Assembly: GCF_900115185.1 (NCBI RefSeq) | Contig: NZ_FOVN01000006.1 | Location: 1 to 64,000 of the forward strand | Reading direction: 5' to 3' | DNA: 64,000 bases | From: Algorimicrobium echini | GTDB taxonomy: Bacteria > Bacteroidota > Bacteroidia > Flavobacteriales > Flavobacteriaceae | Part shown: positions 16,650-25,612 of the stretch, piece after piece | How positions within the stretch are numbered: position 1 is the first letter of the stretch | Layout: every line of letters starts with the position of its first letter | Notes under the pieces: generated by a model | Told to the model about the DNA's origin: nothing | The model's database searches: none | The model's input: the letters and a program-made list of their open reading frames with translations, nothing else | Program-made: the position numbers and the translations under genes

Positions 16650-17744
16650 TTAAGCCATACTTGGTTTTGCACCAAGTGTTTTTAACTGGTTGTAATGTTC
16701 TGCTATTGCTGTCCAAATAGAATTGTACTCGTTATATGGTAAGCTAAATTCATGAGCAGTTTCCTTGACTATTTTGGCAATGTTTTTATAATGGACATGA
16801 CTAATATGAGAGAATAAATGATGTTCCACTTGTCGGTTTAAACCACCTGTGTAAAATTCTACAATCCAACTTTTAGGTGAAAAATTGCTAGTTGTAAATA
16901 ACTGGTGAATAGCCCATGTGTTTTTCATATTCCCGTTTTCATCAGGTAGAGGCATTTCCGTATTTGGCATAACATGTGCTAATTGGAAAATAACACTTAA
17001 AATAATTCCTGCAGTATAATGCATAATGAAAAAACCAATTAATACTTGCCACCAAGCAAAGCCTAATGCTAACGGCAGAACAACCCAAATTGAATAATAA
17101 ATTATTTTTCCAATAATTAACTTTGTCCACTGCGTTGCTGGATTAGGAAAATCGCCATACGATAGTTTTCTTTTTAAGTAAATATAGGTTTGCTTGAAAT
17201 CGGTTGTAATGGCCCAATTAACGGTTAATAAGCCATAAAGAAGAAAGGCGTAATATTTTTGATATTGGTGAATCTTTAACCATTTCGAGTGTTTAGAAAA
17301 ACGGATAACACGTCCAGCATCAATATCCTCATCATGACCTTGAATGTTCGTGTAGGTGTGGTGTAATACGTTATGTTGTACTTTCCAATTGTAATCATTA
17401 CCAGCTAAAATATGAATGCTGCTTCCCATAAGTGTATTCACCCATTTTTTACTTGAAAAAGAACCATGGTTAGCGTCGTGCATTACATTCATCCCTACGC
17501 CTGCAATACCTATTCCAATGACAATCATGCAAAGTATTTGAAGCCAGCCAGGCATTGTTACAGTTAATAAAAGAATTAAAGGTCCTAAAAGTAAGGTGAA
17601 CATGATAATGGCTTTAATATATAATTTCCAATTACCAGTTTTTTTTATATTGTTCTCTTTGAAATAATCATTCACACGTTTATTCAGGGTTCTGAAAAAT
17701 TTTGCAGAATCATTTCTTGAGAAAGAAAGGGTTTTATTTGTCAT
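16650..17744 (-). CDS. Membrane fatty acid desaturase
   Basis: A di-iron acyl desaturase of the inner membrane that adds a double bond to acyl chains of lipids or acyl-CoA/ACP. The 364 residues have the three histidine boxes HDANHGS (near 109), HNVLHHTYTN (near 125) and QVEHHLF (near 310), plus four hydrophobic segments. The order and spacing fit front-end or linoleoyl-CoA desaturase-like enzymes, but regiospecificity is unknown. A promoter element lies about 60 bases upstream, and a perfect palindrome at 17768-17784 lies between promoter and start, suggesting a repressor site for membrane-lipid control. Confidence 0.9.
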   Translation of the reverse strand: MTNKTLSFSRNDSAKFFRTLNKRVNDYFKENNIKKTGNWKLYIKAIIMFTLLLGPLILLLTVTMPGWLQILCMIVIGIGIAGVGMNVMHDANHGSFSSKKWVNTLMGSSIHILAGNDYNWKVQHNVLHHTYTNIQGHDEDIDAGRVIRFSKHSKWLKIHQYQKYYAFLLYGLLTVNWAITTDFKQTYIYLKRKLSYGDFPNPATQWTKLIIGKIIYYSIWVVLPLALGFAWWQVLIGFFIMHYTAGIILSVIFQLAHVMPNTEMPLPDENGNMKNTWAIHQLFTTSNFSPKSWIVEFYTGGLNRQVEHHLFSHISHVHYKNIAKIVKETAHEFSLPYNEYNSIWTAIAEHYNQLKTLGAKPSMA

Positions 17745-17767
17745 GCTATTTAATTTATAATATATAA

Positions 17768-17784
17768 ACGCATTTAAAATGCGT
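17768..17784. promoter_or_regulatory. Palindromic operator candidate of the desaturase gene
   Basis: ACGCATTT-A-AAATGCGT is a perfect 8-bp dyad with one central base. It lies about 25-40 bases before the desaturase start codon and just downstream of the promoter element at 17801-17808 in the direction of transcription, a position suited to repression. It lacks a following T-run, so it is not a terminator. Confidence 0.4.
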
Positions 17785-17800
17785 AAAATATATATTTATG

Positions 17801-17808
17801 CAAATATA
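17801..17808 (-). promoter_or_regulatory. -7 promoter element of the desaturase gene
   Basis: On the minus strand it reads TATATTTG, fitting TAnnTTTG, about 60 bases upstream of the desaturase start codon. Confidence 0.5.
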
Positions 17809-17866
17809 ATTATTATGAGCCGTTATGGGCACAAAGTTTTCATAAAAATATGCACAAAAAAATACC

Positions 17867-17874
17867 TACTTTTG
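17867..17874 (+). promoter_or_regulatory. -7 promoter element of rsmG
   Basis: TACTTTTG fits TAnnTTTG and ends 16 bases before the rsmG start codon, giving a very short leader. Confidence 0.5.
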
Positions 17875-17890
17875 TCGAAAATATAAGAAT

Positions 17891-18520
17891 ATGGAACTCA
17901 TTTTAAAGTATTTTCCAGATCTAACCGATGATCAGATTGCTAAATTTACTCAACTCGAAGCCTTGTATCAAGATTGGAACTTGAAAATAAATGTGGTGTC
18001 TAGAAAAGATATAGACGAGCTGTATTTACGTCACGTACTCCATGCTTTAGCTATAGCAAAAGTAATAACATTTAAACCAGGTACTAAATTAATGGATGTT
18101 GGAACGGGTGGCGGTTTTCCTGGAATTCCACTAGCTATTTTATTTCCGGAATGTTCGTTTCATCTAGTGGATAGTATTGCTAAAAAGCTTAAAGTTGTTG
18201 ATGAGGTTGTTGCTGGTTTAGAATTGACCAACGTAAAAACTACGCATTCCCGTGTTGAAGAAATTAAAGATACTTACGATTTTATTATCAGTAGAGCAGT
18301 GGCTGCCATGCCAACTTTTGTACATTGGATAAAAGGTAAAGTTGCTAAAAAGCAAAATCATGAGCTTAAAAATGGGATTTTGTATTTAAAAGGAGGCGAT
18401 TTATCTGAAGAACTCCAAGACTATAAAACAGCAACGATTTATAATATTTCCGATTTTTATTCTGAAGCATTTTTTGAAACAAAAAAGGTGGTTCATTTAC
18501 CTATCAAGTTTAAAGGTTAA
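17891..18520 (+). CDS. rsmG: 16S rRNA (guanine-N7) methyltransferase RsmG
   Basis: RsmG (GidB) methylates G527 of 16S rRNA using SAM. The 209 residues show the SAM-binding motif MDVGTGGGFPGIPLAI near 75 and the family N-terminus with NLKINVVSRKDIDELYLRHV. The motif DFIISRAVAAMPTFVHW follows. Length is normal. It is a single-gene unit with its own promoter element and a strong terminator downstream. It is divergent from the desaturase gene. Confidence 0.95.
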   Translation: MELILKYFPDLTDDQIAKFTQLEALYQDWNLKINVVSRKDIDELYLRHVLHALAIAKVITFKPGTKLMDVGTGGGFPGIPLAILFPECSFHLVDSIAKKLKVVDEVVAGLELTNVKTTHSRVEEIKDTYDFIISRAVAAMPTFVHWIKGKVAKKQNHELKNGILYLKGGDLSEELQDYKTATIYNISDFYSEAFFETKKVVHLPIKFKG

Positions 18521-18624
18521 CTTTTTGTTAATCAGTAATTAAAACGATTTTAAATTAATCTGGAATTATTATGAAATGCCATGCTGTAAACGTTTTAAAT
18601 AGCCGCTCATTTTCCTCATAAAAT

Positions 18625-18657
18625 GAAAAAGCTCCGAATATACTTCGGAGCTTTTTT
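18625..18657. terminator. Bidirectional terminator between rsmG and the secreted hydrolase gene
   Basis: AGCTCCGAA (18630-18638) and TTCGGAGCT (18644-18652) form a perfect 9-bp stem with a five-base loop, flanked by an A-run and a T-run for the two convergent genes. Confidence 0.88.
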
Positions 18658-18676
18658 AATTAGAATCAAGTATGTG

Positions 18677-21052
18677 CTACTTTACTAATAATCTCGTTTT
18701 CAAAATCTGATTGCCATGACTTTCAATAGTTAAAATGTACAATCCAGAAGTCATTTGAAAAGGAACAGTTGTGCGTTGATTGACATCTAAATTTGATTGT
18801 AAAACCGTTTTTCCTGTAACATCAACAACAGAAATACTCGCATTTTTATGAGCTTGAGAGCTTAATATTGTCAAGCTTTGCGATACCGGGTTTTGTTCTA
18901 GTTTTATAAAGTTTTCCGAAAAAGAATTTGTACTTAAAGTTTCTAAAATAATTTCACTTAAAGCAAAAGCAACGTTTTGAGGTGTTAAAGTTACGTGAGG
19001 TTCATTTTCATTTGGCATATACCATGCGTCAAAAGGGGTTATGTTCGATGTAGCGCGAGCCGTTGTAACGTTGCTTGGTGTGTGAAACCAGTTAATTTCA
19101 TTATTTGTTACTTGGAAAGCCATTGAACTAACGCTTGGAATGAAATTGAAATAATCTGTAGACAATGAATTTAAAAAATCGCCCACTAAACCATCAGTTT
19201 CTAAATCTTCAGTTAAACTTAAAATATCAAATAACCCTCCAGAAGCAGCATCAACACCATTAGAGAAACTTGGTGCTGTTGAAGTTGCGTTATTAATTCG
19301 GTCGTTTGCTAATGGAAACCACCACGCAAAATCCAAATGGACTTTACTACTAAAAACTTGTGTTCCCGCATTTGGAGTAAAGCGTGTTTCAGCCTTTAAT
19401 TCAGCTCCAGTAATAACATCAATATTAGCATTTAAAATGCGGCTACCAGGATTTAAATTGTTCGTAGCTGTTGTGTTGTCTTGATACCTAGCATTCATAC
19501 CACTACCATTAATAATTGAAATATTTCGTGTTAGTTCTGGAAATCCAGAGGCATTAAAACTGTTTAGTCGCGCATCCAAAATGGCTTTGTATGGATGTTC
19601 TTGAGGTAAATCTAGAGAGCTGTTAAAAGATACACCGTCATTATTTGTAATATGTGGTTCAAACTGGTCTACAAGCATTTGCCTAGCAGCAGATGATGTT
19701 AACATACCATCAATAATAGGCTGTAGTTCTTCTACATTTTGATCTCCTAATACCGTAAAATCATCTAAACCAAAAGCTAGAAAATTAAATTGATGCTGAA
19801 ATCCAATTGGTACATTTGCGCCATGATGTGGAGCATCAAAAGAAATCCAAAGTCTGGTTTCATGGTTTAAATTAGCATGTTCCATATAATTTAAAGCATA
19901 TCTAGAAATTAATCCACCCATACTAGGACCAATAATAACATTGTCTTCAGTGCCAATTTTTTGAGCATTAACGGTATTTATTAATTCCACTAGAAGCATG
20001 GCATTACGCTCTATAAAATCTACACCACCATCAATAACTTGATTGTCTGCCGCACGTGTGTAAACAGGGAAATTTAATATAACCACATCAAAACCTTCGT
20101 CTCTTACTAAATCGCCTAAATTAGAAGTCGTTCCGTTTTGTTCAAAATTTAGTAATTCATAAATTCCAGCAATGTCGCGTCCATCAGCAGGATCAAAACC
20201 ATCAACTAAAATAATGGGTTTGTCTAAAACGTTATCTGCGCTTAAAAACAATTCATATTCTCCAGTTCCATTGTAAGATGTTGTTTCGCCATAAGGAGAG
20301 AGGTCTGGTGTAATTGTTGAATTAAAAGTTGTTACCATACGATTAAAATTTCTTTCTAAATCGGCATTGGAATACGTAATTTCTATTCTTGTTTGACGAA
20401 AAACAACACTTCCATTGTCTAATGTTATTTGAAAAGTAAGTGTTTTATTGCCTGCTTTTAGATAAGAAACTTGTATGTTCTGATTAGTGCTTACAGTCCT
20501 AAAACCTTGGCCATCGTCAAAATTAACAGCTATTTTCTCAATAGTTTTTTCTGTTGTATTGAATATATGATTTGAAGCTATTGAAAAAGTCGTTTCTAAA
20601 CCTTTGTGCTTGCTCCTTAAAGGGGCTGCTATAGTAATATTATTTTTCTTGAAAATAATGTCATTTGCATGGCTTCTAATAATATAGCCTTGTGCATCTC
20701 TGGTTACTGCTTGATTTTGAAAAGCTTGTTCCGTTATGGATTCATAATCTGAAAGCAAAATTGCCAATGGAATCTTGTTAGTAAAATGACTCTTTTTGTT
20801 AGCTTCTTTAAGGCTGGAAAGTGGTTTTAAGCGTTGTTGAAAATCGTTTTGAGCAATTGTTTTATAGGCTTGGTAGAAACTATAGGTGTTTGTTATCTTG
20901 TTGTTGTAGTTGTCGAGGTCTATAACGGGTGATTGTGGGACCAATATAGAAGTTTCCATGTCTTGTTTGTCAAATTTCTCGAAGGCTTTTTGTTTTTGTG
21001 AAAAAACGGAAATGGAAAGCATTGTGATTAGTAGTAAGTAGTTTGTTTTCAT
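18677..21052 (-). CDS. T9SS-exported alpha/beta hydrolase-like protein
   Basis: A large secreted protein of 791 residues. Residues 1-18 are a signal peptide. The region ~270-480 has an alpha/beta-hydrolase look: PIILVDGFDPADG, then the nucleophile elbow GPSMGG with Ser377, and FDAPHHGANVP after it, a pattern seen in lipase and PGAP1-like esterases. The C-terminal ~75 residues form a type A T9SS sorting domain (KLEQNPVSQSLTI, DVTGKTVLQ, GLYILTIES, ending TRLLVK), so it should be exported across the outer membrane. The substrate is unknown; esterase or lipase is an inference from the GxSxG elbow. Confidence 0.8.
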   Translation of the reverse strand: MKTNYLLLITMLSISVFSQKQKAFEKFDKQDMETSILVPQSPVIDLDNYNNKITNTYSFYQAYKTIAQNDFQQRLKPLSSLKEANKKSHFTNKIPLAILLSDYESITEQAFQNQAVTRDAQGYIIRSHANDIIFKKNNITIAAPLRSKHKGLETTFSIASNHIFNTTEKTIEKIAVNFDDGQGFRTVSTNQNIQVSYLKAGNKTLTFQITLDNGSVVFRQTRIEITYSNADLERNFNRMVTTFNSTITPDLSPYGETTSYNGTGEYELFLSADNVLDKPIILVDGFDPADGRDIAGIYELLNFEQNGTTSNLGDLVRDEGFDVVILNFPVYTRAADNQVIDGGVDFIERNAMLLVELINTVNAQKIGTEDNVIIGPSMGGLISRYALNYMEHANLNHETRLWISFDAPHHGANVPIGFQHQFNFLAFGLDDFTVLGDQNVEELQPIIDGMLTSSAARQMLVDQFEPHITNNDGVSFNSSLDLPQEHPYKAILDARLNSFNASGFPELTRNISIINGSGMNARYQDNTTATNNLNPGSRILNANIDVITGAELKAETRFTPNAGTQVFSSKVHLDFAWWFPLANDRINNATSTAPSFSNGVDAASGGLFDILSLTEDLETDGLVGDFLNSLSTDYFNFIPSVSSMAFQVTNNEINWFHTPSNVTTARATSNITPFDAWYMPNENEPHVTLTPQNVAFALSEIILETLSTNSFSENFIKLEQNPVSQSLTILSSQAHKNASISVVDVTGKTVLQSNLDVNQRTTVPFQMTSGLYILTIESHGNQILKTRLLVK

Positions 21053-21126
21053 GAGTATTCAATTATTGATTATTTAAATATACAGCCTGAAATTAATTAC
21101 TACTAATACTTTGGATAAACAACAGA

Positions 21127-21163
21127 AAAAACCCCTTAACTGGTATGGTTAAGGGGTTTTGTT
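21127..21163 (-). terminator. Terminator of pruA
   Basis: ACCCCTTAAC (21131-21140) pairs with GTTAAGGGGT (21148-21157), with an A-run at 21126-21130 giving the U-tract for minus-strand transcripts from pruA. Confidence 0.85.
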
Positions 21164-21180
21164 TTAATCAATTAGAATTA

Positions 21181-22809
21181 TTATTCGCCTAAAAAAGGAT
21201 ATCTGTAATCAACAGGTGTTACAAAGGTTTCCTTAATCATTCTAGGTGATACCCAGCGTAATAAGTTTTGTGCCGATCCAGCTTTGTCATTTGTTCCAGA
21301 TGCTCTTGCACCGCCAAATGGTTGCTGACCTACAACGGCTCCTGTTGGTTTATCATTAATATAAAAATTTCCTGCACTATTTTGTAGAGCAGTTGTAGCC
21401 TCTTCAATAGCATAACGACAGGATGCTAAAATAGCACCTGTTAGGGCGTATTCGCTAGTTTCATCAACTAATTTTAATGTTTCAGAATAGGCCTCTTGAT
21501 CGTAAACATAAATGGTAATAACAGGTCCAAATAGTTCGGTACACATGGTTGTGTACTTTGGATTTTTTGTAACAATCACTGTTGGTTCAATAAAGTAGCC
21601 TTTCGACTTATCATAATTGCCACCAGCAATAATTTCAGCATCTGTATGGGCTTTAGCTTCATCAATATATTTTGCTAATTTATCAAAAGAGCCTTCATGA
21701 ATTACGGCTGTAATAAAGTTACTCATGTCTTCAGGAGATCCCATTTTAAAGGATTTTAAATCTGCAAGAACAAAGTCCTTAACATCTTCCCAAAGGTTAT
21801 TAGGGATGTAAGCTCTGGAAGCTGCGCTACATTTCTGACCTTGGAATTCAAAAGCACCACGTACAATGGCAGTAGCTACTTGCTTGGCATTTGCTGATTT
21901 ATGAGCAATTATAAAATCTTTTCCACCTGTTTCACCTACAATTCTTGGGTAGGTTTTGTAGGTGTCAATGTTATTTCCAATTTGTTTCCAAAGGGATTTA
22001 AAAATAGTTGTTGAACCTGTAAAATGTAATCCTGAAAAATCAGGGCTATTTAATACGGTATCTGTAATCATAACAGGGTCACCAAAAACCACATTAATTA
22101 CACCATCTGGAACACCTGCTTCTTTAAAAACGTCCATGATAACTTTTGCAGAATAGATTTGGCTATCGCTTGGTTTCCATACAACTACATTTCCCATTAA
22201 TGCCATACAAGATGGTAGGTTTCCAGCAATGGCTGTAAAGTTAAAGGGTGTTACTGCATAGGTAAAACCTTCTAAAGGACGGTATTCAATACGGTTCCAG
22301 GCATCACTAGTGCTCTCTGGTTGATCCATGTATATTTCGGACATGAATTGTACATTGAATCGTAAAAAATCAATCAACTCACAAGCGGCATCAATTTCAG
22401 CTTGGTAAATATTTTTAGACTGTGCAATCATGGTTGCAGCATTAATTTTAGCTCTGTAAGGGCCTGCAATTAATTCGGCAGCTTTTAAAAAGATACCCGT
22501 ACGTTGTTCCCAAGGCATTTGAGACCATTTTTTTCTAGCTTCTAATGCAGTTGAAATAGCTTCTTCAATATGAGATTTTTCAGCTACATGATACGTTCCA
22601 ACTATATGTTGATGGTCATGAGGTGGTGACATCGTTCTCGTATTCCCAGTTTCAACATCTTTTCCGTTGATGTACATTGGTACATCAATTTTACTGTTGT
22701 ACATGTCTTTGTAAGCTTTTAAAACTTCTTCGCGCTCTGGCGATCCAGGCGCATAAGATTTTACAGGCTCGTTTACTGCAATTGGTACGTTAAAGAATCC
22801 TTTTCCCAT
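21181..22809 (-). CDS. pruA: L-glutamate gamma-semialdehyde dehydrogenase
   Basis: This NAD+-dependent enzyme oxidises glutamate semialdehyde (from 1-pyrroline-5-carboxylate) to glutamate in proline and arginine breakdown. The 542 residues match the stand-alone P5C dehydrogenase type. The aldehyde dehydrogenase features are FTGSTTIFKSLW, the catalytic Glu region IVGETGGKDFI and the catalytic Cys in GQKCSAASRAYIP, with FGPVITIYVYD near the C-terminus. It has its own promoter element and terminator and so appears to be a single-gene unit. No proline dehydrogenase gene is adjacent. Confidence 0.94.
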   Translation of the reverse strand: MGKGFFNVPIAVNEPVKSYAPGSPEREEVLKAYKDMYNSKIDVPMYINGKDVETGNTRTMSPPHDHQHIVGTYHVAEKSHIEEAISTALEARKKWSQMPWEQRTGIFLKAAELIAGPYRAKINAATMIAQSKNIYQAEIDAACELIDFLRFNVQFMSEIYMDQPESTSDAWNRIEYRPLEGFTYAVTPFNFTAIAGNLPSCMALMGNVVVWKPSDSQIYSAKVIMDVFKEAGVPDGVINVVFGDPVMITDTVLNSPDFSGLHFTGSTTIFKSLWKQIGNNIDTYKTYPRIVGETGGKDFIIAHKSANAKQVATAIVRGAFEFQGQKCSAASRAYIPNNLWEDVKDFVLADLKSFKMGSPEDMSNFITAVIHEGSFDKLAKYIDEAKAHTDAEIIAGGNYDKSKGYFIEPTVIVTKNPKYTTMCTELFGPVITIYVYDQEAYSETLKLVDETSEYALTGAILASCRYAIEEATTALQNSAGNFYINDKPTGAVVGQQPFGGARASGTNDKAGSAQNLLRWVSPRMIKETFVTPVDYRYPFLGE

Positions 22810-22850
22810 GAGTATGTTGGTATTTAAATGTTTATGTTATTTTAAAGCTG

Positions 22851-22858
22851 CAAATGTA
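22851..22858 (-). promoter_or_regulatory. -7 promoter element of pruA
   Basis: On the minus strand it reads TACATTTG, fitting TAnnTTTG, about 45 bases before the pruA start codon. Confidence 0.5.
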
Positions 22859-22958
22859 CGATTTTTTAGCTGTTTTTTTGATAGAAAGCATCTTAAATAC
22901 ACGTTAAAAGTTTTTGTTTTTTTTGTAAGTTTCGTTTTTTATTGAAACACGCTAAACT

Positions 22959-23675
22959 ATGTGTACAGTTACATTTATTCCTAAACAGAATAATCATTTT
23001 ATTTTTACATCTAATCGAGATGAAGCTCCCGATAGAATAACAATTCCTCCTGAATTTTATACCGAAAATGGTGTGAAACTACTCTATCCCAAAGATAAAA
23101 AAGCTGGTGGGACTTGGATTGGCGTTAGTGAAAAGCAACGGTTAGTGTGTTTGTTAAACGGTGGATTTTCGGCTCATAAACCTGAACAGAATTACAGAAT
23201 GAGTCGTGGTATTGTGGTTCGAGATATTTTAATAGCTTCTCTTTGTATAAAAACGATTGAGGATTATAACTTTAAAGGAATAGAACCATTTACAATGATA
23301 ATTTTAGATTGGGAGAATGGCCTTGAACTGCATCAATTGGTTTGGGACGGTACGGTTAAACATTTAGAAAAACTCCCTAATGAACCAAAAATTTGGTCGT
23401 CTTCGTCCTTGTATACAGATTCTATGAAGCACTTACGAATGATTTGGTTTAATGAATTTAAAAACCAAAATAATTTTCAGTTGGAAGCTATAAATCAATT
23501 TCACAAAACAGCAGGTTCCCAATATCCAGATATGGGTATAATAATGGACAGAGGTTTTGTGAAAACCACTAGCATTACTCAAATTGAAAAAATGGATTTA
23601 AAAGTAACTATGAATTATACTGATCTACAAAATAATCAGACTACCCATAATGAGATGTATTTTAATAACTGGTAA
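22959..23675 (+). CDS. NRDE (TANGO2-like) family protein
   Basis: The 238 residues begin with the Ntn-type MCTVTF start and the defining NRDE motif in TSNRDEAPDR, followed by GGTWIGVSEKQRLVCLLNGG. The family (NRDE/TANGO2) is conserved from bacteria to humans; a role in haem or lipid handling has been proposed for some members, but the bacterial function is unsettled. Cys2 after Met removal could act as an N-terminal nucleophile as in other proteins of this fold (inference). It is convergent with apaG, with six bases between the stops. Confidence 0.85.
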   Translation: MCTVTFIPKQNNHFIFTSNRDEAPDRITIPPEFYTENGVKLLYPKDKKAGGTWIGVSEKQRLVCLLNGGFSAHKPEQNYRMSRGIVVRDILIASLCIKTIEDYNFKGIEPFTMIILDWENGLELHQLVWDGTVKHLEKLPNEPKIWSSSSLYTDSMKHLRMIWFNEFKNQNNFQLEAINQFHKTAGSQYPDMGIIMDRGFVKTTSITQIEKMDLKVTMNYTDLQNNQTTHNEMYFNNW

Positions 23676-23681
23676 TTTGTT

Positions 23682-24068
23682 TTAATTTAATGCAAAAGGA
23701 GCACTTAATCTGAATGCTGGAATGGCTACTTTAAATTTTTTGTCAGATTCTAAATTAATCATATTATAAAAGCCATGCATAGCTCCAAATGGAGACGTTA
23801 ACAGGCAACCTGAAGTATAGGTGTGGGATTCTCCAGGTTTTAAAATAGGTTTTTTACCTATAACACCTTCACCAGATACCAATTCAACATTGTTTAAAGC
23901 GTCAAGAATTGTCCATTCTCTGGCATAAAGTTGCACAAGGTGGTTGCTTTGGTTTTCAATTGTGACCTTATAACCAAAGGCAAATTGAATTTTATAATCT
24001 TTATAAAATGTGCCTTCAAAATGTGTTTCTACCGAAATTTTAATGCCTTTTGTAACTTGTTGAACCAT
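23682..24068 (-). CDS. apaG: ApaG protein
   Basis: The 128 residues cover the single fibronectin-III-like ApaG domain. Family hallmarks are YTVTIENQ-like sequence (YKVTIENQSNHLVQLYARE), GEGVIGKKPILKPGESHTY and SPFGAMHGFYNM. ApaG has been linked to Co2+/Mg2+ handling in enterobacteria and to nucleotide binding; the biochemical role remains uncertain. It follows the plug gene on the same strand with about 100 bases between. Confidence 0.93.
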   Translation of the reverse strand: MVQQVTKGIKISVETHFEGTFYKDYKIQFAFGYKVTIENQSNHLVQLYAREWTILDALNNVELVSGEGVIGKKPILKPGESHTYTSGCLLTSPFGAMHGFYNMINLESDKKFKVAIPAFRLSAPFALN

Positions 24069-24164
24069 GCTATTAATGGGTTTTCAAGGGTTTAGATTCT
24101 TGCTAATGTAATAAATAATAAGCTAGAATAAAAAAAAATAAATTTTTGTCGATTAACTGCGGAC

Positions 24165-25418
24165 TTAATTGGATATATTCACAGAATTTCCTTCACCAAG
24201 ACCAATAATTCGGTCGTATCTGGCACCCAAATCACGATAATAAACTAGAACCTTATAATTGTTTTCAGTTTGCCAATAGCTGCCACTAATTGCGCTTTCG
24301 TTTATTTTACCCGTTTGATTATTTACTATAACATACTTGTAATTATAAAACCCTTGCTTTAAAATAATTGGAACTTCGTAAATCCCTTTATTTGGATTAA
24401 AAGTCATTTTGGTAAAATCATCAATAGCATAGTTATTAAAGTTGCCATAAACATGTACAGATTGGTTAGCTGGTAGTTCATCTAATAATAAGGAGAAATG
24501 TATCCAAGCATAATCAGCCTCAATTGTCGGTCTTTCGGCATCAATAGCTGTAATTAAAAAGTTACCATTTATGTCTGGGTTATAGGTGTATGGCTGATTT
24601 AAACGCGGAACGTTAGTAAATAAATAATTGCTATACAATTCGTTTAATTCAATATACTGGATTGCTGCATTTGCACCTCGAATATCCTTGTTTTCAAAGT
24701 AAAAATATTCGTTTCCACCTTCAAAAAGAGTCTCTTTAGTGTATTTGTAAATTAGTTCGTTTCCAATAGTGTATTGAGGTGCCACATTGCTTATAGCCGT
24801 GTTGAGGTTGTTGTTTTGTATGATAAGTGTCTTAACCGTTTGTAATGGGTTGTTAAATTGCATATTCCCAGAATTAATAACAATATCTACGCTTTGCATG
24901 GTTTCTACTTGGCGCACATCGCGAGAGCGTTTAATAGAAACACCTACATTAGCAAGGTTTTCTTGAACCATGAATTTTCTAGAGAATACAAGTTCATCTA
25001 AATCATTAAAAATTTTAATCATATAATTACCAGAAACCTTAAGTCCACGAGTTTGCGAATTAGGAAGACGCAATGTGTAATGAGAATAGATTTGATACGT
25101 ATTGAATGAATTCTCGTAATTACGAATTCGTTGATTGTCAATACCGCTTAAAAATTCGGTCTGCATAAGTTGAGAAGGAGTCCAATCGTAATCAAAGTGT
25201 TCAATTTTGTAATAGAAATCTTCCTCGTCACCATTTAACGCATCAAATTCTAAAATTAATTGTTGTCCAAGCTGTAAAATTGGTAATTGGCTCTCGCGAG
25301 TCTGACCTTGAAATGTAATCGATTTAATATAGCCAGGAGGATTAACTTCTTGTGCTATTTGAGAGTAAATAGACTGGCCGCAGATAATAATGACTAACGA
25401 GAAAAATGATTTAAACAT
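24165..25418 (-). CDS. Type IX secretion system Plug protein (DUF5103)
   Basis: The start at 25418 gives 417 residues with a signal peptide, MFKSFFSLVIIICGQSIYSQ; an upstream in-frame start adds residues that spoil the signal. The body contains the domain formerly called DUF5103, now known as the first domain of the T9SS plug (GDEEDFYYKIEHFDYDWTPS, then DLDELVFSRKFMVQ and YKYVIVNNQTGK near the end). The Plug protein closes the empty SprA translocon in the outer membrane. It is an established partner of the PorT type system also encoded here. Assignment is by family memory and is fairly secure. Confidence 0.82.
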   Translation of the reverse strand: MFKSFFSLVIIICGQSIYSQIAQEVNPPGYIKSITFQGQTRESQLPILQLGQQLILEFDALNGDEEDFYYKIEHFDYDWTPSQLMQTEFLSGIDNQRIRNYENSFNTYQIYSHYTLRLPNSQTRGLKVSGNYMIKIFNDLDELVFSRKFMVQENLANVGVSIKRSRDVRQVETMQSVDIVINSGNMQFNNPLQTVKTLIIQNNNLNTAISNVAPQYTIGNELIYKYTKETLFEGGNEYFYFENKDIRGANAAIQYIELNELYSNYLFTNVPRLNQPYTYNPDINGNFLITAIDAERPTIEADYAWIHFSLLLDELPANQSVHVYGNFNNYAIDDFTKMTFNPNKGIYEVPIILKQGFYNYKYVIVNNQTGKINESAISGSYWQTENNYKVLVYYRDLGARYDRIIGLGEGNSVNISN

Positions 25419-25540
25419 GCATTGATGGTTTTGAGGGATAAATATAAGCAATTTTTATGCCTAATCATTCTTCATTATTTAGAATAAATATAAATAACAA
25501 ACTTCATCGAAGTCTGGTATTAAATGATGTATAATTTCGT

Positions 25541-25573
25541 AAATTTGCACCGATTTTATCTGAATTAAAATCA
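25541..25573 (+). promoter_or_regulatory. nqr operon promoter element and adjacent dyad
   Basis: TAAATTTG (25541-25548) fits the -7 consensus about 65 bases before nqrA. Just after it, GATTTTA (25553-25559) and TAAAATC (25567-25573) form a perfect 7-bp dyad near the expected transcription start, which could be an operator or a leader hairpin. Confidence 0.45.
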
Positions 25574-25612
25574 GAATCATATTTTTTACTATTAACAAAT
25601 AGATTTATAAAC

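Noticed and set aside
17768-17784. Palindrome as a terminator of the desaturase or rsmG gene
   Set aside because: It lies upstream of both divergent genes, not downstream, and lacks a T-run.
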